Positions 47,770 to 59,428 are shown, numbered from the stretch's first letter. The stretch: DNA of 64,000 bases from Pomphorhynchus laevis (GCA_012934845.2 WNNJ02000794.1:1-64000), one strand, 5' to 3'. Program-made: numbers and translations. Notes: a model not told the origin generated them from the letters alone.

Positions 47770-48499
47770 ATATACAAGTATCCGTGAAAGGATCCCGGAG
47801 CTGATTTGAATAAGTAATCTAAACTATATTTACCGATTCAAACAAAACCTTAAGATTATATATATAATAGTTGGGCACGGATGTGCTGAGTAGACAACTG
47901 TCCAGGATTTCTTACGAAATACGGCATTTATACTAAATGGTGTTGCTTGATAGACTGGACTTCAATTCACGACTTTCAGTCACCATGTCACTTCTAGACG
48001 ACCAATGAGTACCCGGAAACACTCATCAGTAGAATGAAGTACTCACTGGTCATTTTGGTTGCCTGCGTTATATTGTGAATAAAGGCATTTCCGATAAATT
48101 GCTTGATTGTCTGAGGCTTCGCTCTTAACCAGATCGAATTGCTGTGCGGACCATCCTTAAACACTAGGCAAAGGTTGTTGCTGAATTGTCGCTGCACTCG
48201 TTGGATCCTTAATGGATACGGCAGGTATAATAGTAGTACACGGATGTGCTGAGTAGACTTTCAGTCACCTGTCACTTTATCTCAACAACGGTTAAGAAAT
48301 CCTGGACCGTTGTTTACTCAGCAATCCGTGCACCACCATTATACATTCTGTGACCTAGCAATTATTCTATATATAAATAAAAAATATATAGAGCTGCTGT
48401 CTGCTTTCTATATGATTATGTAATATTGTAACGTAACATTATATAATGTTATAACATTATAACATTTCTTTGCTATGCGATCAGAAAAAATTAGAAACG

Positions 48500-50888
48500 G
48501 ATGCATGCACTTTTACAAAATGCAAGTTTTTCTGCTTAAAAACGCAAATTTTGAACAGATTCTGATAGAATGTTCAACATTTTATTTTCGCAAAGCTGTG
48601 CGGTTTACGATCATTTACGTAAAATTGCAGATGAGCAAAAATGTGCATTGTTAATAACAACGTCGGTACTTTAACCAATTTCCAAAATCAAACGAGTTTT
48701 CCATGGAATATGGACGATCTTGCAGGTAATAAGTTGATTACTACTACGATTGTCGACAACAACGTTAGTGTTTTAACTTCTGATGATGTACTGGGAGCGG
48801 GGGTACTCCCCCAATCCACAAGCCTAAAAATCTGATTATAATTACACTTACACAGCCTCAAGAAAAACACAAGTTGTTCAATATTTTTCTTGGTCAATTC
48901 GAAATCAATTACACTAATCGAGTTGTGTTTAAATCGGTAAAATTATATGAAACGGAAATAAAAGTCTCCTTCGCAACTAGTAATGTCGCAAAGGAGTACG
49001 AGCTATTTTTCAATTCCAACCTAAAGCATTTTGGCACTATTCAATTTAAGCATATACAGGCTTCCGTGAAGATCAATAATATTCCTCCACATCTAGAGGA
49101 TAAGGATGTTGAATCTCTAAAAAAGATCTTCAAGCTATCAAGTTTCAGGCAAGTCATGAGTAAAAATGGCTTTAATTTTCCGATAGCGTTATGTTCATCA
49201 TCTGTGGACCATGCAAAGGTTCTTGCTAAGCCTGTCTTCAACCCTTTTCTATGGTACAATATAAAGTTCACAATACTCGATGCCGACGACCTCACCTACC
49301 CTCACTACAATAAGTGCCATCAGTGGGGGCACTGGGGCAATAATTGTTCTCGCAAAAAAACGTGTGGAGTCTGCAGCCACGACTCCTGCGAAGGCTTAAT
49401 GATGGGGGTGAAATGTGGAGCTCAACCCTCTGCTCCAATTGTGGTGGTGACCATCCAGCGTGGTCCGTAAATGCTCTTTCTTTAAGAAATACAGAAACAG
49501 TATTGCTCGTCCAGCTCAGGCCAAGCAAGATTCTGCAAGCTTTTCTACAGCGGCCTAACGCATGTCCGATAAAACATCCTCCACATTATAGATTCCAACA
49601 AGAAATAAGTTATAAAACAAATGGAAGGGATAGCGGCCGGTATTATGGCGGCATTATATTCATCTCTAGCCGTTCAAGTACAACAAACCGTGCCTGAGTC
49701 CAAAAAGAGGGGGCATCAGCACATGCCTTATCAACTATCAAGATTGGTAAGCTTTTAAAGGATAAGGTCACGAGCGCCTCATCGGGAAATGAAGATAATG
49801 CCCATGGGCAAGTGTCCACTCTGGATAGCTTTAGTGGTGGAGGGGGAACCCTTCTGCCTCTAGCTCTGATTGTGGTAGCGACAATCTCATACAGCTGACT
49901 TGACACAATGCAGAGTATTCGTGAGTCTTTTTCACTGCATATCCTTCAGTGGAATTCGGGAAGAGCTTCTGCCCTTAGACTTCAATCTGGTAGAGATGCA
50001 GATGTTATAGTACTTCAGGAGACGCGGTCTATCTGGTTCCCCAAAACATTACTCAATTCATCCCTAAGCACATTTGGTCCCACTATACTCCGTACATAAC
50101 CCCGCCTCACTCCTCTTTATCTCAAAGACTCTTAACCTTAGTAATGTGCTATTTAAGATTCTCCCTTCTTTTAAATTATTCTTGTCCAGCCATTTCTTGT
50201 TTAGTAGTTTCACTCTATAAGAACGGTAAACGCCTCAGTCTAGCCAATGTCTACATTCGTCCAGGAGAGATTCACAAGACGTGATTTCCTGGATAGGATA
50301 ATTGACAGCAGTTATGACATGGTACTAGTGACTTCAACGACAGAACTGGTCGTTGGATTAATGCAGCACTCCGCAGAGCCAGGAACGGTTATCTTATTCA
50401 TAAACCTTGGTCCCCCACCTTTCATTGCACATCAACGAATTCACTCCTCGACTTATTACTGCTCCATGAGAAATGGGTGCTAAAACCCGTCTGTACGGAG
50501 CAGTCGCGACAACATCTCTCCACCTCTCATGGCCTAATTCGCTGGCGGATAGAAGAGGATACGCTGCTTCGAAGGAGACTCCACTTAGACCCTATCAGAG
50601 TGGCTTTCTTTCAGGCAGCTATCCAACGCTTCCCTCGAATTAGCGATGAGAGTTTAACCGAATTTAATTCCTACCTCTCCTCGCAAGCCACCGCATTGCT
50701 TTCTACAACCTATAAAGGTCGTATTTTCAGACCCACTCCGACAAAACTCAAGACCTTAGCATATTTGCTCCGTCTTGAGCGACCTCCACTGTTGTGTCTG
50801 GTAGTGGGAAGGCCGTCCTTCCTACTATTAGTCCCAATTGAGGGTAGGCGTCCCACTCTGGTCCTCTATCGCAATAGGAAGCAACCGA
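48500..50888 (+). mobile_element. CCHC-ORF1 LINE, copy 1 (3'-truncated)
   Basis: Non-LTR retrotransposon of the Jockey/I-like kind: gag-like ORF1 with zinc knuckles (48874-49470 and continuation), then an endonuclease from 49908 that reads LHILQWNSGRASALRLQSGR and DADVIVLQETRS, and post-endonuclease sequence to about 50888 (STSHGLIRWRIEEDTLLRRR). At 50889 it stops, and a second copy starts inside its own endonuclease. Frameshifts break both ORFs, for example after the knuckles at about 49390 and after the first endonuclease block at about 50099. Confidence 0.8.
48874..49470 (+). pseudogene. LINE ORF1 protein (RRM-like plus CCHC knuckles)
   Basis: 198 codons. Residues about 1-135 resemble the RNA-binding fold found in such ORF1 proteins (LGQFEINYTNRVVFKSVKLY, IQASVKINNIPPHLEDKDVE). 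A cluster CHQWGHWGNNCSRKKTCGVC follows at about 150-170, that is CxxWGHWxxxC and CxxC knuckles. The next knuckle (CSNCGGDHPAWS) is read in a different frame downstream (49422 on), so one frameshift separates them. ORF1 packages the LINE RNA. Confidence 0.78.
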
Positions 50889-50944
50889 GATCCTTTTTTA
50901 CTGAATATTCTTCAATGGAATTCGGGAGGTGCTTCCTCCCTTAG
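49908..50944 (+). pseudogene. LINE endonuclease and linker, copy 1
   Basis: Starts SLHILQWNSGRASAL and LQETRSIWFPK (49908-50099), the AP-like endonuclease N-terminus. ANVYIRPGEIHK lies near 50240-50275, then blocks in other frames include the DF-ND motif (about 50330) and LIRWRIEEDTLLRRRLHLDP (50535-50600). At least three frame changes occur. The element gives no working enzyme. Confidence 0.72.
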
Positions 50945-53150
50945 TTTTCTATAACATCTGAGAAATACGCTGTCTATCCGTCTCCCTCAGAACATTACTC
51001 GATTTACCACACAGCACATTACTACCCACCTTACTCCGTACATAACCGTCCTCACTCCTCTTCTCCTCAAAATCTTCTAACATTAGTTAAATGCTTATTA
51101 AGGTCCTCCCTCTTACTAAACTACTAATGTCCAGCCCTTTCTTATTTAGCTATATCACTTGCCAAGAAATGTAAACGCATCAGTATAGCCAATGTTTACA
51201 TTCGGCTGGGAAAGATTCACAAAAACCGTGACCTCCTGGACCGTATTATAGGTAGCGGCTATGACATGTTACTCGGTGATTTCAACGACATAACTGGTCG
51301 TTTGATTAATGCAGCACTCGGCAATGTCAGGAACGATTATCTTACACACAAGCCACCTTCCATATCTTTCATTGCTCAACATCAAACTCACTCCTCGACA
51401 TATTACTGCTGAATAGAGTGTGTTTATTAAAACCCATCTCCACTGAGCAGTCGCGCCAACAACTGACCAGCTACCATGATTTAATAAGCTAACGGATAGA
51501 GGAATATACGTTGCTTAGAAGGAGGGTTTACTTAGATCCTATCACAGTGGCTTTTTTCAGGCAGCTAATCAACTCTTGCCAACAATAGGGGATGAGAGTT
51601 TGACCGAATTTAATTCCTACCACTCTTCGCAAGCTGCCAGGATCCTTTCGACTACCTATAGAAGTCCCATTTACAATCCCATTCCAACAAAACTGAAGGT
51701 CCTGGCAAAAATGCTACACTTTCCCAATCTCTCTACTTCTTTCCGGTAGGTTCTTTCGAACGAATACTAGAGTTATAAATATAGGCTCCAGCTGAGTAAG
51801 GACAAGACGAGTATTGCTCGTTTTAATCCCACTCAGGCTTCCTTCTAGTAGATATTCAAGAAAGAGAAATTTGCCTACTGCCGGCAGAGGGCATCGGGTT
51901 GGATCGGTAGTATAGGCCTTGACAAAGTTTTTGAGGAGTCACTAGCCCCACATAATTATGGAGCCACGCTTTCTCCAAAGCCAATCCCGCCTTGGGATGA
52001 CTTTAGGAGCAGGGACTTATCTGTTACGAATAGTCTTAACTCCTAGAGCCCACTTCCGGGTACCTCCAAATCCATTGATCTACTCGATTCTCGAGATTGT
52101 CAGCTTTTGACAGCCGATCAAGGAAGAGAAGTGGCCGTCACAATACTTTCAGCATCACCATCCTATGTAGCCGACGTATATTGTAGCCGACGTATATTGT
52201 AGTCGACGTATATTGTAGCCGACGTATATTGTAGCCGACGTATATTGTAGCCGACGTATATTGTAGCCGACGTATATTGTAGCCGACGTATATTGTAGCC
52301 GACGTATATAGTGTAGCCGACGTATAGTGTAGCCGACGTATATAGAAAAATTCAGTTTCATGTACTAAAGATCTGCGGCCCATTATTATTCAAAATTTCC
52401 TCATATTAATTTACGAAAAAGCGCTTGTGCGTAGAATCTGCGACTATTTAAGTAGGTGTAACTTAATCCCACTTAGATTTTATGGGTTTGTCGAAGGGCG
52501 CTTGCTCTATTCAGCAATTGGTGAAGTGCATCAGTTTTGTCAGGACAACAGTCATCAGCTTGCTGTGGCTGTTTTTCTTGACTTTTTTTGCTGCATTTCA
52601 CAGCATCTTCATTCCATTTGTTATCTCCTCTCTCAGATCCCTCGGGCTGCCTGCGAGAATTGTTAACAGGGTGGAGATATTGCTGTATACCAAGCGGTTC
52701 TATTATGAAGACGATCATGATGCACGTCAATTCTACCCTATTATAGTATACATCAAGGTTCTCTAATTTCTCCTGTCTTATATCTTGCTGTCTCCATTGT
52801 TATTTCCAATCTTATTTTAAACTCGAAAAAATCGCAGGTGATTGTCTTTCATGGCGCCTCTGCCACCAAAATGAAACTTAAGAGACTAGCAATATCTGCA
52901 CTCTCCTCCATTTTGCAGCATCAACCACTCCACATATTCACGAGTCGGGCAAAATATCTAGGGTTTACCGTTACGATGAATTGGTCGGCGAAAGCTTACC
53001 TGGATAGACTTAAACGTATCTTGAAGAGAACTAGGTGGGCTCTGAAACACGCCCAGCATATGTTATTGAATGGGAAAACCCAAGTACGCCTTTGGGATAC
53101 TAAGAAGAGAATTGTATTTTTACACTTTTCTTTGTGTGTTTTGTTTTGAA
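50889..53150 (+). mobile_element. CCHC-ORF1 LINE, copy 2 (starts in endonuclease)
   Basis: Begins LNILQWNSGGASSLSFL at about 50906 and then follows the same order as copy 1: endonuclease, linker (IEEYTLLRRRVYLDP at about 51493), then reverse transcriptase RRICDYLSRCNLIPLRFYGF (52427-52490), DNSHQLAVAVFLDFF and KRFYYEDDHDARQFYPII. A thumb-like block, SRAKYLGFTVTMNWSAKAYL, lies at 52943-53002. Many stops and frameshifts break it. A 16-bp minisatellite has grown in the linker before the RT. The YxDD box region is not readable. Confidence 0.75.
52164..52341. repeat. 16-bp minisatellite inside the LINE
   Basis: Eleven units of TGTAGCCGACGTATAT with one base change in unit 3 and slightly longer units near the end. 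In sister copies the matching place reads TTGCTGACATTAACATTAGC (copy 3) and ATAGCCGGTATAAACATTAG (copy 4), where two TAGCCG/TTAGCCG-like blocks lie about 16 bp apart. The array probably grew from that short pre-existing repeat. Uniform units imply recent growth. Confidence 0.93.
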
Positions 53151-53159
53151 ATTTAATAA

Positions 53160-56050
53160 CCGAATCACCCTTAACTCAGCGAGAATTTTTACGGGCGTCA
53201 ACCTACTTTCATTTGTGGCCTAGACATTGCTGAAGAATATATAAAATTATTTGCCGACAATTATTTTCTATTTGACTTAATTACATTTAAGCCGATCGGG
53301 GCTACATTCAAAGTGAGTGACTTATTTACCAAATTATCAAAAGTCGGCATTAAAGACCTTGAAAAATCAGACTCTTTTAGATTAAGTAACGTTCGCTATA
53401 TCATGTGCCGATCGGGTCAATATATCTCGGTCAAATTCGTAATCACGACGAAAGAAAATGCTATACATTTGTCAATGTTTACATGCAATCCTTTCATGGT
53501 TTGCAACCTGTCTTTCAAACACTTAGCAACCGACAACTTGTCTTTCCTTCACTCCTCCAACTGTAAAGCTTGGGAGCATTGTGATTCCACATGCAATGAC
53601 CCCCACAGATGCAGAACTTGTGGGGAGAACCATCATGTCTCAGGTAATTGTAAAGGATCAACATTACGCCCCAATTATAGAGAGTAACATCCCGCGTGGT
53701 CCAGAAAGTGTTCTCAATTCAAGGACTATCAGACAAGATACGTAATTCCGGTTCATCCAGTCTCCTCCCTTAATGAGACTACCAAATTGTAAGCTCTATC
53801 GCAGGATGGCATCCTTAATATTATTAATACTAAATAGCAAGAAACTTCAAAGAAATTGGAAATAATGATATCAAAACTGCTGAAGGCACTTGCCACTCCT
53901 CATCTTCTTTCTCAATCTGAAATCACTAAGTCATTCTGGAAAAGGAACGACCTCGACTAAACTGGAATCAATAAAGATCGTGAAAAAGGTAAGAAAATGA
54001 CTATAAAAACTAACGAGGCCCAAGGAAATGATTATTACTAATCTACAAGCGAGGGTGAGGAAAGTAGTTCCTCTGTTAGTGCTGGATGTGGGATGAAAAA
54101 CCTCCTCATCTATGGTACCAACTATGGAGGTCGATTGCTCACCCAAGTAACACAAATGCAATGGTAAGTAGCTTTGAAACTTTTTCTCTAAACATGGTTC
54201 AGTGGAATTCGGGAGGTGCTTCAGCCCTTAGTCTTTTAACTGGTCGCGATGCAAACATCATAGTCAGTCTGGAGACCAGATCCATACGATCACCCCAGAA
54301 CATTACTCGATGTATACCTAAGCACATTATCGCCCACTTTACTCCGTATATAATCCCACATCACTCATCTTCATCCCAAGGTATTTTTAACTTTAGTTAA
54401 GAGCAATTTAATATAATCCCTCTTATTCAATTATTCTTGTCCTGCACTGTTTTGTTTATAGATAACACTGTAATATCGATAAACACATCACCACAGACAA
54501 TATTTATATTCGTTCAGGGAAGATTCAAAAGAATCATAACCTCCTGGATCGTATATTAGGTAGATGCTACGACATGCTACTTGGTGACTTCAACGACATA
54601 ATTGGTTGTTGGATTAATGCAGCACTCCACAGAGCCAGGAAAGAATATCTTATTTATAAACCATATGCCCCTCATTTCATAGCACAACAACAAACTTTAT
54701 CCTAAATATAACTGTTTAATATGAAATGGTTATTAAAGACTCTGTATTAAGCAGTCACGCCAAAAACTGTCCACATCGCATGACCTACTCCGTTGGCGAT
54801 TAGAGGAAGATACGTTGCTGAAGAGAAGTTCAACTTTGATCCAATCAGAGTGGCTTTTTTCAAAGCAGATGTCCGACACATTGTAGAAAATGCGGGTATG
54901 ACCTGATTTAATTCATGCCTCTCATCGCAAGCTACAGCGATCTTTAGACTACATATAAAGGTCGCATATTCAATCCAACTCCAACAAAACTCAAGGTCCT
55001 AGCAAAAATTCTACACCTTCCCAATATCTCTGTTTCGCTCAGACACAACCATAAAAGAATACAAGAGCTATAGATATAGACTCCAGCTGAGTATGGATAG
55101 AGCAAGCATTGCTTATCTTAACCATCCTCAGTTTCTCTTTTGGAAGATACTCGAGGGGAGAACTTTGATTGATGGAAGGAGATGACTTCGGGTTGGATAT
55201 ATAGCATAAGATTTGATAAAGTTTTGGAGGAGTCAGTATTATTACAAAATTATGGATCTACTCAATCTCTCCAAACAATCCCACCTTAGGGTGTGTTAAG
55301 GAGTAGGGACTTATATGTTACAGATATCCTAAACTCTTGGTGGCCACTTCCGGGAACCTCTACAACCGCTCGACACTATCCACTCGCGTCTGTAAGCTTT
55401 TGGCAAACAGTCAGAGAAAGGAGGTCACCACTACAATGCTGTAAGCCTCCCCTCCGAGGTTGCTGACATTAACATTAGCAAGAGGATATTTTTAGCTAAG
55501 AAAAATCGATCACATGCCCTAAAGAACTTCTGCCTATTTTGATTCAAAACGCCATCATCTCTATTTACGAAAGAGCGCTTGCGCATAAAATTTGCGACCA
55601 TTTAAGTAGCTGCAATTTAATCCCACCTTTTTTTCGTGTGTTTGTGAAAGGTTGCTAAGTTCATTCAGCTATCTGCGATGTGCATCAGTTTTGTGAAGAT
55701 AACAACTATCAGCTTGCTGTAGCTGCTTTCATGACACTTTTGCTGTATTCTACCGCATCTCCATTCCTTTTGTTACCTCCTCTCTCAGGTCCCTCGGATT
55801 GCTTGTTAAAATCGCTAACATGGTAGAGATATTGCTGTATACTAAGCGATTCTTTTACGACGCTGACTCTGATGTACGTCAGTTCTACTCGATTAGAGGT
55901 GTGCCCCAAGAATCCTCAATCTATTTTATCTTATTTATTGCAGCCTCCATTGTTCTATTCAAACCCTTCAAACGTGATCAACATCTAGTGTTGTATACGC
56001 TGATGATACCACATCCCTATTTTCAGAACGCAGGTTCAAAGATGTAGTCA
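53160..56050 (+). mobile_element. CCHC-ORF1 LINE, copy 3 (nearly full order)
   Basis: ORF1 block 53313-53687 reads DLEKSDSFRLSNVRYIMC and knuckles CKAWEHCDSTCNDPHRCRTC, then CGENHHVSGNC. The endonuclease begins FSLNMVQWNSGGASALSLLT (54180-54240) with DANIIVSLETRS. The linker, with WRLEEDTLLKRS-like sequence, is around 54795. The reverse transcriptase part (55550-56050) reads KIANMVEILLYTKRFFYDAD, then RQFYSIRGVPQESSIYFILF and a GVPQ-type motif. Broken by many stops. ORF1 differs noticeably from that of copy 1, so this is a different subfamily. Confidence 0.75.
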
Positions 56051-57480
56051 CGGACATCAGCCTGTTCTTTATAAGATTATATTATATTTTAGTAAAGGAA
56101 TTCATAATTATTTTTGTTTCCACATATAATTGACATAAAGTTTTATTGTGATAATCTATTGTGATAAAGTAAAATTTAATTTTTTTAAAAGTCTGCTAAA
56201 ATGTCATGTTAAAGATTAAAACGTAAATCCCACAGTAAATGTTTCAGTAAAGATACGTTACTGAAAATGTACATCTAAGTAAAAAAAATAAGCTGACAAA
56301 TGAATTAAATAAAATATCTGAAATAATTATATATAGCTCTCTCTATATATAAAAGTTATGGTTCTTACAATTAAAAAATTGTAATACAAAAATTCTGATT
56401 ATTATCTAAATTACGGGGTCTTATACTTATTTTGTACTGTTTTTTATTTTAGATCGGTATCGACGAAATAAATTTAATTCTATTTTTAATTTTAAAAATA
56501 TTTTTTGCATTATGCTAGATTCAACAATCACTATATGAAAAGAAGACAAATGAAAAAGAAATAATTTAAAAAATAATAAAAAAATCAACGATTGATTTAA
56601 ATCATTAATATTTTTGGATATTAAAAAATATTAATGAAAATATTAATATTAATATATTAATATTAATATAATATTAATTATTAATTTTCATAACCTTTTT
56701 CTATGGTTTTTTAATGTTTGCTTACATGTTGTACTTGACTGCAAACTGTGTACTTGTGATAATGAATCATATGATCATAATTATATGTGCTAAATTCTTC
56801 TGACCCCTCTTAAGAAAAGAAGGGGTCAGTTAATATTACTTTCTTTTCAGAAAAATAAATACTTTCTTTTTATGCAGGAAAAGAAAATATTATTTCACCT
56901 TTATACGGCAGACTTTTTCGTAAATAAAAAACAAAACTTTGAACGGATATATTACAATAGCTATAAATTGCTCCCATCAAAGCACATTGACCCAATAATA
57001 ATTGAAAAATTATTACTATTGTAGAACAAATTTTATCGAGCTAAACTCGTATGCTCGAATTCTTGTAAAATAATTGGGTTGCAATGACTAAAAAAGTTTA
57101 ATACAAAAACTAGCTTTTGTGATTTGACATTTTTAAAATATACAAATCTACAAATATAAAATTGATAATTATTCATAATTATTTTAATTATTTAATTATA
57201 AATTATTTATAAATATGTAATGTTACATTTGCATTCAAATGCTACACTTAAATAGCACACTTATACTAAATTATTATTTAATAAATTTTTAATTTTCAAA
57301 ATTATTAATATCTAATTATAACATAATTAGATATTACCAATCTATTAATAACATAATTATTTTAATTATTTAATTATAATTATTATATTATAATTATTAT
57401 TTGTTACTATATTATATAAATATTATATATGTTTAAACTTTCTTGATAATTAACTACTTACAAGATAAAATAACATACAT
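56051..57480. other. A+T-rich spacer
   Basis: No gene recognised. Around 56795-56880 a short inverted pair CTTCTGACCCCTCTTAAG/AAGAAGGGGTCAG is seen. The rest is low-complexity A+T-rich sequence. Confidence 0.45.
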
Positions 57481-57500
57481 TTTCGAAACACCAGCACCCA

Positions 57501-58743
57501 ATGACTAAAGGACGTCCTGACAATGTATTGAAATGCTCAAATTGCAACGGACAGGCTGCAAAATGCAAAAACTGCAAATGTGTTAAGGACGGTCGAAAAT
57601 GCACAACATATAGGGTGAACGGATGTATCAATAAGACGGATATAAGTACATCGTCCGATGTATGTATTTTAACTGGAATTCCGGAAACTAATATATACAG
57701 AAACGCTATAGAAGCAGAATCTTCGCAAATAAATGCATATCAAGATAAGATAATACAAACAGAACAGTAATTACTGATGTTTCTCAGACTGTATCTGTGA
57801 ATAATGGAATTTATAATAACTTGGAAATTTGTAATATTGAAAGGATATATCAAGTGGTTATTCAATGGAAGCCAAATATCATGGTGCTCCCTCGATGTTC
57901 TGCAAGTAATACTATAATTGATACTATCGCAAACTTCTATTTCGATGTGGCACGAAAAAAATAATGAGAACTCTGTTCTCAAGTCTGCCACAGTTTTTTT
58001 ACAATGCGTTCTCTAAAGAATTCCATCGAAAAAAGTTAATGTGATTCGAAAAATATTAGAGAACAGACTGGCTATGTGGTCTACAAAAAATATAAAGAGC
58101 TTTTTGACGAGGCCAATTACCTACAAGTAACATTTAGTGAACCTAGAAAAGATTCACATGTGACGGATTGGAAAAAGAATTATGTTAGACTAATGTTACG
58201 AAGGAAAGTTGCTGCAAGTTCCGCGATTCTTGATAACAATGATTCGTCAGGTCCGCTAGGCCCTAATGTTATGGTTGGATCTTCATCTGTCAAAGAAGTG
58301 CTTTAAAATCTACACCCTAGACCAGAAAATCTACATCCTGATTCTCTTCTGTCATCACCAATTCATGGAGCGATCACGCATCACTCTGTACACTTAACGC
58401 AAATTGACGAAGACACTATTATCAAAGCTTGTAAAAAGACTAACGGAAGTGAAGGACCGTCAGGATGTGATTCGAGTCTATGGAAATTCATGCTCACTGG
58501 TTTCGGAAATTACTCAAGTAACCTTGCCAGGGCTTTGGCTGAATTCACAATTCGATTAACTACTGATAAAATTCCTCCTGATGTTCTTGAGGCGTTTACG
58601 ACATGTAGGCTTGTCGCTATCCCGAAGAAATCCGAGAGCATAAGACCGATAAGAGTGTGTGAAGTTACGAGACGCATAGTATGTATAGCCATAATTGAGG
58701 TGGTAAAATTCGACTTGCAAGACGTGGCTGGAAAGAGTCTTCA
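57501..58743 (+). mobile_element. Cys-rich plus reverse transcriptase element, family not assigned
   Basis: The N-terminal block (57501-57770) reads LKCSNCNGQAAKCKNCKCVK then GRKCTTYRVNGCINK, a compact zinc-binding motif of the same type as at 24624 in the L2/CR1-like LINE. A middle block (about 57830-58310) gives QWKPNIMVLPRCSASN, ENRLAMWS and VRLMLRRKVAASSAILDNN. The RT-like block (58320-58743) reads ACKKTNGSEGPSGCDSSLWK, FTTCRLVAIPKKSESIRPIR and VCEVTRRIVCIAII. The RT is cut after LQDVAGKS by the hammerhead repeat array. I know this RT type from invertebrate genomes but cannot name its clade. Several frame breaks. Confidence 0.62.
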
Positions 58744-58956
58744 GCGTCTGGCTTTAATGATAACAACGTATTTCACGCGGATTGGTCTCGCTCTCTTTTG
58801 AGATTCATGATTTAAGTTAGCCGATATTTAAGAGGCCGGCGCTGGCATTTGCCAGTGCATTTGCTAATGATCCTAATTGGTGAAGCAGAAGTGTTGATTT
58901 AGCACTCAATGTGAAGTTACCAGAAATCTTTCTGGTACTTCATACACATGACTCGT

Positions 58957-59037
58957 GTGCCGTCCGCCAGTCCACCTCTGCATCCAGTAGTGGGAGGGAT
59001 CTGGCACTGAGGAGTCACTGTGATGACGAAACGGTAC
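58957..59037 (+). ncRNA. Hammerhead ribozyme, family A, array unit 1
   Basis: Stem III GTGCCGT/ACGGTAC, cleavage triplet GTC ending at 58964, stem I CGCCAG/CTGGCA (first pair mismatched), CTGAGGA, stem II GTCA/TGAC with loop CTGTGA, then GAAA. The core fits the consensus CTGANGA...GAAA. The stem I mismatch may weaken it. Confidence 0.78.
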
Positions 59038-59266
59038 TTCCTACCGTTATTCCGCATCTGACTTCAATGATAACAACGTATTTCACGCGGATTGGTCTCA
59101 CTCTCTTTTGAGATTCATTATTTAAGTTAGCTGATATTTAAGAGACCTGTGCTGGCATTTGCCAGTGCTTTTGCTAATGATCCTATTTGGTGAAGCAGTA
59201 ATGCTGATTTAGCACTCAATGTGAAGTTACCAGAAATCTTTCTAGTACTTCATACACATTACTCAT

Positions 59267-59347
59267 GTGCCGTCTGCCAGTCCTTCTCTGCATCCAGTAG
59301 TGGGAGGGATCTGGCACTGAGGAGTCACTGTGATGACGAAACGGTAC
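59267..59347 (+). ncRNA. Hammerhead ribozyme, family A, array unit 2
   Basis: As unit 1 but with a perfect inner stem I (TGCCAG/CTGGCA). Cleavage follows GTC at 59274. Stem III GTGCCGT/ACGGTAC has one G-U pair. CTGAGGA, GTCA/TGAC and GAAA are all intact. Stem III is the open helix. Confidence 0.85.
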
Positions 59348-59428
59348 TTGCTATCGTTATTCCGCGTCTGGCTTCAATGATAACAACGTATTTCACGCGG
59401 ATTGGTCTCAATCTCTTTTGAGATCCAT

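Larger units (their letters stand above)
44632..48377 (-). mobile_element. Large Penelope-like element with repeated ends
   Basis: Minus-strand PLE with reverse transcriptase (about 45885-46960) and endonuclease (44892-45785), the endonuclease lying at the element's 3' side. It is bracketed by direct copies of a 120-bp sequence at 44632-44752 and 48256-48377, sharing ACTTTCAGTCACCTGTCACT and GTTGTTTACTCAGCA. An inverted partial copy lies at 47874-47915. Each copy can form a hairpin with arms AACAACGGT/ACCGTTGTT, which may be a relic of a structured terminal RNA. The region 46990-48250 upstream of the coding part is noncoding, with several hairpins. The element is broken in several places. Confidence 0.78.
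58744..59428 (+). repeat. Tandem array of a 310-bp retrozyme-like repeat, family A
   Basis: About 2.2 units. The predicted cleavage sites are at 58964 and 59274, exactly 310 bp apart. Each unit contains GCTGGCATTTGCCAGTGC, GTGAAGCAG, TTTCTGGTACTTCATACACA-like sequence, the hammerhead, then GTCTGGCTTCAATGATAACA and TTTCACGCGGATTGGTCTC. The array starts just 3' of a ribozyme and ends 64 bp into the unit after the last one. Tandem, noncoding, hammerhead-bearing units of a few hundred bp fit animal and plant retrozymes. It interrupts the RT remnant upstream. Confidence 0.85.

Noticed and set aside
52138-52383. Tyr/Arg-rich repeat proteins on the minus strand over the 16-bp array
   Set aside because: These frames simply read the minisatellite; the LINE is coded on the plus strand.
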